Shown in pieces: positions 6,097 through 11,368 of a DNA stretch of 16,276 nt (positions are counted from its first letter, which is position 1; each line of letters starts with the position of its first letter). The position numbers and the translations under genes were made by a program. This DNA comes from an uncultured Oscillochloris sp. Lineage in GTDB: Bacteria; Chloroflexota; Chloroflexia; Chloroflexales; Chloroflexaceae. Location of the stretch: assembly GCA_903877945.1 (NCBI GenBank), contig CAIRFY010000073.1, forward strand, positions 1 through 16,276, written 5' to 3'. The notes below the pieces were generated by a model, which saw nothing but the letters and a program-made list of their open reading frames with translations, searched no databases and was not told the origin of the DNA.

Positions 6097-6199
6097 CTAG
6101 CCCTACGGTCAACGCTTACGGAAATCCTGACCATTACAAAGCCATAAACCGGCTCTATTTCAGCCGATAACCCGCTAGGCGTTGTTCATCCCCGTTTCC

Positions 6200-6253
6200 T
6201 TTCCGCCGGTTGCCCGCCCCTACCCCGTTCGCCCCCGGCCTACGGCTTGGGTA
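6200..6253 (+). repeat. 54-bp repeat, copy B
   Basis: Partner of 5260-5313. Copies A and B bracket the DUF4258/zinc-finger/hicB cluster in direct orientation, so the cluster looks like a cassette inserted between, or carried with, these repeats. Confidence 0.75.
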
Positions 6254-6278
6254 ATGTGAGACCAATTGGTCTCACATT
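6253..6278. promoter_or_regulatory. Perfect 26-bp palindrome
   Basis: AATGTGAGACCAA and its exact complement without spacer, between the toxin-antitoxin-like cluster and the 3' end of the XRE gene. A 20-bp imperfect palindrome (one mismatched pair, centred on CCAATTGG) follows at 6289-6308. Both share the core CCAATTGG. They could be protein-binding sites or bidirectional transcription stops; no T-run favours the first. Confidence 0.65.
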
Positions 6279-6324
6279 CTCCTCAATTTTGTCCCCAATT
6301 GGGCACAAATTATCAGCCACATTA

Positions 6325-6618
6325 TCACCCGGCCCTGTCCAGTTCGCCGCTGGACTGTTTTGTCTTTGGCGGGTTTGGCATATACCTAAGTATCTCGTGC
6401 GGTAAGCACTCAAAGTATGAACAAAGCGTGCTGAGTGTGTCGAACTGGATTCCCTTTGCCTTATTTGTGGTAAGCGCTACCAGGGTAGAAAGCGCGATTC
6501 CTGTATCTCGTGAAATTTGCCGAAGGGTAAGCGGTTTAGCGCCTTGCCTTATCAGCTTGGCGTTATGCTGCGTCATAAAATATCGTAGGTCACTCGTAAT
6601 CACAATTGCAGCCTGCAT
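6325..6618 (-). CDS. XRE/Cro-C1-type repressor
   Basis: A 97-aa protein whose centre (residues about 28-76) is a Cro/C1-type helix-turn-helix: PLTLRQISRDTGIALSTLVALTTNKAKGIQFDTLSTLCSYFECLPHEILRY, with the recognition helix at IALSTLVALTT. The ATG at 6618 has GGAG 6 nt upstream. A good promoter (TTGACT, 17 nt, TATTAT) lies directly upstream, and an inverted repeat overlapping both divergent -35 regions is a natural operator. By position it is the master repressor of the rightward transfer/integration operon, as in other integrative elements. The short C-terminal tail after residue 80 is polar and probably unstructured. Confidence 0.85.
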   Translation of the reverse strand: MQAAIVITSDLRYFMTQHNAKLIRQGAKPLTLRQISRDTGIALSTLVALTTNKAKGIQFDTLSTLCSYFECLPHEILRYMPNPPKTKQSSGELDRAG

Positions 6619-6656
6619 AAACTACTCCATGTGTTGAATTTTAGTCCAGTGGCACA

Positions 6657-6685
6657 ATAATAGCAAAAACGAAAGCCTAAGTCAA
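6657..6685 (-). promoter_or_regulatory. Promoter of the XRE gene
   Basis: Minus strand TTGACT (6680-6685), 17-nt spacer, TATTAT (6657-6662), ending about 38 bp before the XRE start. Near-consensus sigma-70 type. Confidence 0.65.
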
Positions 6686-6699
6686 TGCAGTGAATTGAC
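6681..6699. promoter_or_regulatory. Candidate operator between the divergent genes
   Basis: GTCAAT, 7-bp spacer, ATTGAC: a perfect 6-bp inverted repeat that overlaps the XRE -35 box on one side and a rightward TTGACA (6695-6700) on the other. Binding here would block both promoters. The rightward -10 is unclear; TATACG at 6722 is 21 bp away. Confidence 0.5.
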
Positions 6700-6743
6700 A
6701 ATCGCTATCAGTGCGTGGTGGTATACGTTCACGATAAACGAAC

Positions 6744-6774
6744 GGCGTGGCTAGGTCATCACCCTAGCCGCGCC
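6744..6774 (+). promoter_or_regulatory. Hairpin in the leader of the transfer operon
   Basis: GGCGTGGCTAGG and CCTAGCCGCGCC form a 12-bp stem (one G-U) with a 7-nt loop, ending 15 bp before the ribosome site AAGGAG. There is no T-run, so it is more likely an mRNA leader structure or a binding site than a terminator. Confidence 0.5.
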
Positions 6775-6802
6775 ACTAGCAACCAAAAGGAGACTCATTC
6801 CA

Positions 6803-7036
6803 ATGGCTACCGCGACAGATTGTAACATCAGGCCGGTTCCTTCTGGGTACCAAACCTTCACCATTGAGCTTACCGACGAAGACGCCGCCCTTTTGCGGGC
6901 AGAGACGCGGGCACAGGAAGCCTATCACCGCGCATGGTCTGAGCAGAACGGCTTCCCAGTGCGGATCTGGACACCCGATAAGTTGGCCTCAACCCTCGTA
7001 AGCATCGCCCTTCGTAAGGAAGGGGGCGCACAATGA
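6803..7036 (+). CDS. Small protein of unknown function, first gene of the transfer operon
   Basis: A 77-aa soluble protein that I do not recognise. It begins with a strand-like GYQTFTIELTDEDAALLRAETRAQEAYHRAW and continues with helical sequence (PDKLASTLVSIALRKE). The ATG at 6803 follows AAGGAG by 11 nt. Its stop overlaps the ATG of the next gene (ATGA at 7033-7036), showing translational coupling. The position between the repressor and the FtsK-like gene is where AICE-type elements often carry small transfer or excision accessory genes, but no excisionase-like HTH is visible. Confidence 0.7.
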   Translation: MATATDCNIRPVPSGYQTFTIELTDEDAALLRAETRAQEAYHRAWSEQNGFPVRIWTPDKLASTLVSIALRKEGGAQ

Positions 7037-7575
7037 AGCAGTACGTTATCATCATCGCCGCCGCTGCCCTGGCCATGCTGGCCCTGAGCGCCGCTATCAC
7101 CGCGTTCACCCCGGCCCCGTTCGATCCTGTACTCTACGAACGCCAGCAGATCGCCATTGAACGCATGCACATCCTGGCCCCGGTGGAAACCTTCGCCGCT
7201 GGTGTTCTCACCCTCATGCCCGCCGCCCTGGCCGTCATCAGCCTTGTCTTACTGACTGCCTGGGGGTCAGTCGCCGTCATCAGGTTTCGCCGTGAGCGCC
7301 ACCCCGACTCACGCGGACTGTTGCCGTGCCGGTCTACCGTCTCAACGATATGGCCCCGGTCGCCTTGGGAGCCTACCACGGCACCCGCCAGATCGAAGCC
7401 GCACAGCAGCCGGTACCCCACGTCGTTACCTACAGCCCATCCGAACACTACGCGCCCCGACTCGATTATCGAGGAGAGTCCCGCCGAACTGCTCTACCGG
7501 CTCCTGATGAGTCCGCTCCCATCGCGCAGCTACCGCCCGTTCCCAGTTTCGCCCAACTGCTTGATAGAGGGCTAG
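7033..7575 (+). CDS. Membrane-anchor segment of the FtsK/TraB-like protein, probably frameshifted
   Basis: The first about 95 residues are credible: a transmembrane helix at 4-26 (YVIIIAAAALAMLALSAAI), a short loop (PFDPVLYERQQIAIERMH) and a second hydrophobic segment at 52-84, then RFRRERHPDSR facing the cytoplasm. From about residue 97 the frame runs over the FtsK-like ORF and becomes Ser/Pro-rich, typical of a wrong frame. Two N-terminal membrane helices followed by a cytoplasmic ATPase is the usual layout of FtsK/TraB translocases, so the anchor and the ATPase were probably one protein. The change to the ATPase frame is -1 and must lie between 7296 and 7320-7575. It could also be a real small membrane protein overlapping the next gene. 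Confidence 0.6.
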   Translation: MKQYVIIIAAAALAMLALSAAITAFTPAPFDPVLYERQQIAIERMHILAPVETFAAGVLTLMPAALAVISLVLLTAWGSVAVIRFRRERHPDSRGLLPCRSTVSTIWPRSPWEPTTAPARSKPHSSRYPTSLPTAHPNTTRPDSIIEESPAELLYRLLMSPLPSRSYRPFPVSPNCLIEG

Positions 7576-8567
7576 TCGGACGTGGAAACCCCTTGCTGAT
7601 GGGCTACGATAGCATGGGCAAGCCGGTTGAAGGGAGCTGGTTACAGCTCTACAGTACCGCCGTGGGCGGTCTGGCGGGTAGCGGTAAAAGCTGGACTGCG
7701 ACCTTCTTAGCCGTGCAAGCCGCGCTCTTTGGTAGCCGGATCGTGTTGCTTGACCCCCATGCCGCCGACTCTGAGAGCCTAGCCGCCCGTCTCGCCCCCA
7801 TGCACACCCGCTTCGTGTGTGAGGTAGCCAGCGAACCGGCCCAGATGCGCGCCGCCGTTGAGCTAGTGACGAGTGAGTTAGCCCGCCGCAAGTCTGGCCG
7901 GCACGGTGAACCGTGGCTCTTCATCGCTGATGAATTTAGCGCCCTGCAACGTGGCGAACTGGCCGAACCCCTGTCTGCTCTTGTGGAGGGTCTAGGCCAG
8001 GAAGGGCGCAAGCTGGGAATGTACGCCATGGTCTGTGGCCAAGTCTGGAGTGCCACCCGTGCCGGTGGCACGGAGCTACGCGACTCACTGGCCAGTGCCT
8101 ACGTTCACCGGCTGCGGCCCGCCCAGGCTCGTATGCTTACCGGCATGGGGACTGATGAGCTCCCCGCCGATCTGTTGCAACTGCCCGCCGGAAGCGCCTA
8201 CCTGCTCGACACCGCAGGCGATCTGCGCCGCGTCACCATTCCGCAGATGTGCCCGGCTGATGTGGCGAGAGTCGCCCAGTTGCTCGACAGCCCGGCCCCT
8301 TCCGTAGCCCCTTCCACAAACCGCCCGTTGGGCTTCCGCCCGGCCCGCCCGGAAGGAGCAATGGAAGCGCCCCTTTCATCGCATCAGGATGCTGGGAACT
8401 GGACACCGGAAGAGGCCCAGATATTAGCGGCCCTGAAAGCGGGCAAAACGCCGGGGGAAGTTGCCGCCGAACTAGCGGGTACCAGTGGCGGGCGCAAATA
8501 TCGGGAAGCCTCTCGCCGTATCGCCGATCTGATTAGTCGTGCGCTAGGGAAGGGTGGCCAGTTGTGA
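7326..8567 (+). CDS. FtsK/HerA-superfamily DNA translocase, TraB-like
   Basis: A 413-aa cytoplasmic ATPase with Walker A GLAGSGKS (115-122), LLDPHA (141-146), Walker B LFIADE (197-202), a sensor-like CGQ region (VCGQVWSATRAGG) and AGSAYLLDT near residues 288-296. The C-terminal 55 residues (NWTPEEAQILAALKAGKTPGEVAAEL...) form a winged-helix/HTH-like tail, comparable in position to the gamma DNA-recognition domain of FtsK-type pumps. In AICE-type elements a single protein of this kind moves double-stranded DNA between cells. The annotated start is GTG 7326, without a clear ribosome site; the frame is closed by TGA at 7293. The two transmembrane helices expected at the N-terminus are encoded just upstream in another frame. 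Its stop overlaps the GTG start of the recombinase. As it stands, a soluble protein unless frameshifting occurs. Confidence 0.85.
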   Translation: MPVYRLNDMAPVALGAYHGTRQIEAAQQPVPHVVTYSPSEHYAPRLDYRGESRRTALPAPDESAPIAQLPPVPSFAQLLDRGLVGRGNPLLMGYDSMGKPVEGSWLQLYSTAVGGLAGSGKSWTATFLAVQAALFGSRIVLLDPHAADSESLAARLAPMHTRFVCEVASEPAQMRAAVELVTSELARRKSGRHGEPWLFIADEFSALQRGELAEPLSALVEGLGQEGRKLGMYAMVCGQVWSATRAGGTELRDSLASAYVHRLRPAQARMLTGMGTDELPADLLQLPAGSAYLLDTAGDLRRVTIPQMCPADVARVAQLLDSPAPSVAPSTNRPLGFRPARPEGAMEAPLSSHQDAGNWTPEEAQILAALKAGKTPGEVAAELAGTSGGRKYREASRRIADLISRALGKGGQL

Positions 8568-9253
8568 GCGAAGCAACCGCCGCGCTACCTGCCCCCAATC
8601 CCGAGTCGCTCTCCCTCACCGAGGCGATCACCGAATTCTGCGCGGATATGAAAATTCGCAACTTGCGCCCCACAATCATCAAAGATCACCGGGCGGAGTT
8701 GCTACGCTACGAGCGCTGGCTATGGCCTGAGCGCCTGAACTGGCGCACCGTTACCTATCGCCAGTTAAAGGGCTACATATCCGGCAAGCTCGACAAAAGC
8801 TATCAATGGCTGAGGAATGGTATCTGCACCCTGCGCGTCTTCTACGCCTGGGCAGTTGAGGAGGGCTACCTATCATCGTCGCCAGCGGCAGGGTTCAGGA
8901 CGCCAAAGCAGCCCAAGCCGCTCCCGCGCTCCCTTGCCGAAGCCGCCCAGATGCTTTCCTACGGTAAGCGCACCGTGTACCGCAACTCCACCGGCGGCCC
9001 GCTCAGTCCCTCCTCCCTGTGGAAGAGCTTCAAGTCCGCCCGCGAGGCGGCTGAACTGCCTGACATGCGCTTTCATGACTTGCGGCACACCGCCGCTACC
9101 CTGATGCTGGCCGCTGGTGAACCTATCGCCGCCGTGTCTGCTGTCCTGGGTCACAGCAGCCCAGCGATTACAGCCAGAGTCTACGCCCATGCCCTTGAAG
9201 AGAGCAAAGCAACCGCTATCGCTGGCCTGTCAACCAGGCTGCGCAGAGGCTAA
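8564..9253 (+). CDS. Tyrosine recombinase (integrase) with an internal deletion
   Basis: A 229-aa protein, well short of the 300-400 aa usual for integrases. Residues 17-112 form a SAM-like core-binding domain (LTEAITEFCADMKIRNLRP ... FYAWAVEEGYLSSSPA). The catalytic C-terminus is present: HDLRHTAATLMLAAG with His171 and Arg174, GHSS with His197, and Tyr207 in ARVYAHAL. Between PLPRSLAEA (119-127) and STGGPLSPSSLWKSF (142-156) the family normally has about 100 residues with the first catalytic arginine (TGLRxSE) and the beta-hairpin lysine; both are missing. The deletion is in frame. Starts at GTG 8564 overlapping the ATPase stop, with AGGG upstream. It is adjacent to attR as expected for the recombinase that formed the repeats, but is predicted to be catalytically dead now. 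Confidence 0.88.
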   Translation: MSEATAALPAPNPESLSLTEAITEFCADMKIRNLRPTIIKDHRAELLRYERWLWPERLNWRTVTYRQLKGYISGKLDKSYQWLRNGICTLRVFYAWAVEEGYLSSSPAAGFRTPKQPKPLPRSLAEAAQMLSYGKRTVYRNSTGGPLSPSSLWKSFKSAREAAELPDMRFHDLRHTAATLMLAAGEPIAAVSAVLGHSSPAITARVYAHALEESKATAIAGLSTRLRRG

Positions 9254-9337
9254 AAAATGCCAACTACTCACACGCATAACTCACAGAACGCAGCGCCGCC
9301 GCATCTGAATGCGGTAAACAGGCATCAAAATAAGGTC

Positions 9338-9394
9338 TGTCAAGACACCAGACCGTATGTGCGCGACCATGCCAGTGACGGTATGTCACGTCCT
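9338..9394 (+). repeat. attR, right copy of the 57-bp direct repeat
   Basis: Perfect copy of 2972-3028, 84 bp after the recombinase stop and 27 bp before the dppC stop codon on the other strand. The TTGACA that serves nadA in the left copy is present here too, but the sequence 17 nt further (TGTTTA) is a poor -10. Confidence 0.85.
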
Positions 9395-9421
9395 GATCTG
9401 AACGGCGACGTTGTCTCCCTG

Positions 9422-10279
9422 TCACTTATTCAGCCGTGGGTCGAGGATGTCGCGCAGGCCATCGCCCACCAGGTTGAACCCGGTGACGACCAGAAGCATG
9501 GCGAAGGCGGGGAAGAAGGTCAGCCACCACTGGGTGGTGATATAGTTACGCCCCTCGCTGATCATGACGCCCCACTCGGGGGTGGGCGGCTGGGCGCCGA
9601 AGCCGATGAACGAGAGGCCGGAGACGGCCAGGATTGTGCCGCCCATGTCGAAGCTGGCCTGCACCAGCAGCGGCGAGAGGGTATTGGGCAGGATGTGGCG
9701 CAACAGGATGCGCAGGTTGCTCATGCCGATTGCCCGCGCAGCCTGCACGAACTCTTGGTCGCGCAGCACCAGCACCTGCCCACGCATCAGCCGGGCGTAG
9801 ATTGGCCATGAGACGACGGCTACCGCGATCAGGGCGTTCTGGAGGCTCGGCCCGAGGGCACCGGCGATGGCCATCGCCAGGATCAGGCTGGGGAAGGCGA
9901 AAAAAATATCGGTGAGCCGCATGATCGCCTCGTCCCACCAGCCGCCCAGGTAGCCAGCGATAGCCCCCACCAGGGTGCCTACGCTGGAGGCCATTACCAC
10001 GACTGACAGGCCAGTGAAGAGTGAGATCCGCGCCCCGTGCAGGATACGGCTAAAGATGTCGCGTCCAAGCTTGTCGGCACCGAAGAGGTACGCCACCGAG
10101 GGGGGCTGGAGACTCGCTGGGATGTTCTGCTCCAGAGGCGGGTAGGGGCTGATCAGACCGGCCAGGACGGCCAGGATCACAAAGACGACGATGATCACCA
10201 GCCCGATGACCGCCGTCGTCTCTTTGCGGAAGCGGCGGGTGAACAGGCGTAGCGGCGTAGCGGTTTGCGGGGTTGCCAT
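9422..10279 (-). CDS. Peptide/nickel ABC transporter permease, DppC/OppC type
   Basis: Inner-membrane permease of a dipeptide/oligopeptide importer; 285 aa from the ATG at 10279, which lies 5 nt after the dppB-like stop. The longer frame up to 10444 would overlap the upstream gene by 160 bp and adds non-family sequence. It has the N-terminal helix (TTAVIGLVIIVVFVILAVLAG, 21-41), the DppC hallmark LFGADKLGRDIFSRILHGAR (65-84) and the EAA loop EFVQAARAIGMSNLRILLRHILPN (176-199), which docks on the ATPase. C-terminal NLVGDGLRDILDPRL is typical. The ATPase genes that normally follow are absent; attR begins 27 bp after the stop. Confidence 0.95.
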   Translation of the reverse strand: MATPQTATPLRLFTRRFRKETTAVIGLVIIVVFVILAVLAGLISPYPPLEQNIPASLQPPSVAYLFGADKLGRDIFSRILHGARISLFTGLSVVVMASSVGTLVGAIAGYLGGWWDEAIMRLTDIFFAFPSLILAMAIAGALGPSLQNALIAVAVVSWPIYARLMRGQVLVLRDQEFVQAARAIGMSNLRILLRHILPNTLSPLLVQASFDMGGTILAVSGLSFIGFGAQPPTPEWGVMISEGRNYITTQWWLTFFPAFAMLLVVTGFNLVGDGLRDILDPRLNK

Positions 10280-10284
10280 AGCGA

Positions 10285-11292
10285 TCAGCTCACCCGCACA
10301 CGCGGGTCGATCAGCGAGTAGCCGATGTCCACCAGGGTGTTCACCAGTGGGTAGACAATCGCCGCCACTAGGGTCACGCCCATTACCGCCGGGTAATCCA
10401 GCGTCGTGACCGATGTGGTGGCGTAGCGCCCGAGTCCCGGCCAACTGAAGATCGTTTCGGTAAGCACGGCTCCACTGAGCAGGGAGCCGAAGGTCATGCC
10501 GACGGTGGTGAGTACGGGCGGCAGGGCGTTCTTAAACACGTGCCGACCGACCACGACGCGGTCGCGCAGGCCCTTGGCCTTGGCAGTACGCACAAAATCC
10601 TGGCCGAGTACCTCCAGCATGGCCGAGCGGGTCATGCGCAGCAGCACAGCAGCGGAGAAGTAGCCGAGCACCAGGGCGGGCAGGATGAGGTGGCCGACGG
10701 CGTTGGTCAGCAGCGACCAGTTCCCGGCCAGGGCGGCGTCCAGTGTGTACAGGCCGCTGATGTGGGGTGGCGCACTGATTGCCGAGTCGAGCCGCCCAGG
10801 GCCAGGCAGCCAGCGCAGTTGACGCCAGAAGATGCCCAGGGCCAGCAGGCCGATGTAGAAGACCGGCATTGACCCGCCGACCAGGGCGAACATGCGGGCC
10901 AGGGCGTCGCTCCAGGAGTTACGGTGCAAGGAGGCGATCACGCCGAGGGGGATGCCGACCAGCACCGCTACCAGCATGGCCGCCAGGGAGAGTTCAATCG
11001 TTGCGGGGAGATAGTCGCCCAGGTCGTCGATCACCGGGCGGCGGGTGCGGATGGACTGCCCGAGGTCGCCGCGCAATAGTCGGCCCATATAAATGACATA
11101 CTGCACCGTCGCGGGCTTATCGAGGCCGATCTGGGCGCGGTAGGCGGCGATCTGCTCCTCGCGGGCGTTTGCCCCCAGGGCCGTGGCCGCCGGATCCACC
11201 GGCACCATTTGGGCCAGAAAGAAGGTCAGCAGCGAGACGCCGAGCATCACGAAGAGCAGGCCGCCCATACGGCGGATGATGAATCTGGTCAT
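10285..11292 (-). CDS. Peptide/nickel ABC transporter permease, DppB/OppB type
   Basis: A 335-aa membrane protein. N-terminal MTRFIIRRMGGLLFVMLGVSLLTFFLAQM is the standard DppB first helix; GLDKPATVQYVIYMGRLLRGDLGQSI (56-81), a run of hydrophobic helices at 100-122, 135-155 and 200-220, and an EAA loop DFVRTAKAKGLRDRVVVGRHVFKNALPP (232-259) follow. It forms the heterodimeric pore with the DppC-type permease 5 nt downstream. An intergenic hairpin at 11312-11347 separates it from the binding-protein gene. Substrate cannot be told from sequence alone; di- or oligopeptides are most likely. Confidence 0.95.
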   Translation of the reverse strand: MTRFIIRRMGGLLFVMLGVSLLTFFLAQMVPVDPAATALGANAREEQIAAYRAQIGLDKPATVQYVIYMGRLLRGDLGQSIRTRRPVIDDLGDYLPATIELSLAAMLVAVLVGIPLGVIASLHRNSWSDALARMFALVGGSMPVFYIGLLALGIFWRQLRWLPGPGRLDSAISAPPHISGLYTLDAALAGNWSLLTNAVGHLILPALVLGYFSAAVLLRMTRSAMLEVLGQDFVRTAKAKGLRDRVVVGRHVFKNALPPVLTTVGMTFGSLLSGAVLTETIFSWPGLGRYATTSVTTLDYPAVMGVTLVAAIVYPLVNTLVDIGYSLIDPRVRVS

Positions 11293-11311
11293 TCCTAAAA
11301 CCTACACATCA

Positions 11312-11347
11312 TTGGGAGACACCCGCTTCGCGGGCAATGTCTCCCAA
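11312..11347 (-). terminator. Intercistronic hairpin between binding-protein and permease genes
   Basis: Arms TTGGGAGACA (11312-11321) and TGTCTCCCAA (11338-11347) are perfect, continued by an inner stem CCCGC-TTC-GCGGG after a 3-nt bulge. In the leftward transcript it lies 21 nt after the binding-protein stop with no T-run, typical of a structure that stabilises the upstream message or partly terminates, so that more binding protein than permease is made. Confidence 0.55.
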
Positions 11348-11368
11348 CGATATGATCGTGGTGTGCCG

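Larger units (their letters stand above)
2972..9394. mobile_element. Integrated AICE-like element, apparently decayed
   Basis: A 6.4-kb insertion is bounded by a perfect 57-bp direct repeat (2972-3028 and 9338-9394), with a tyrosine recombinase gene ending 84 bp from the right repeat. Cargo in order: DUF3987-type replication gene (broken), three-hairpin array, basic AT-rich gene, minus-strand DUF4258/zinc-finger/HicB cluster, XRE repressor, and a rightward operon with an FtsK/TraB-like ATPase and the recombinase. The set of replication protein, FtsK-like translocase, repressor and integrase next to att resembles the actinomycete integrative and conjugative elements (AICEs), which transfer double-stranded DNA with a single FtsK-like protein. 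Both host flanks read leftwards (dppC and nadA), so it inserted between the end of one transcription unit and the promoter of the next. Defects in three core genes suggest it is no longer mobile by itself. Confidence 0.8.

Noticed and set aside
5260..6253. CRISPR-like array of spaced repeats
   Set aside because: Only two full and one partial copy, unequal spacing with genes between them and no cas genes.
9257..9811. Plus-strand open frame crossing attR into dppC
   Set aside because: Begins at the recombinase 3' end, runs through the repeat and continues antisense to the DppC-type permease; no domain.
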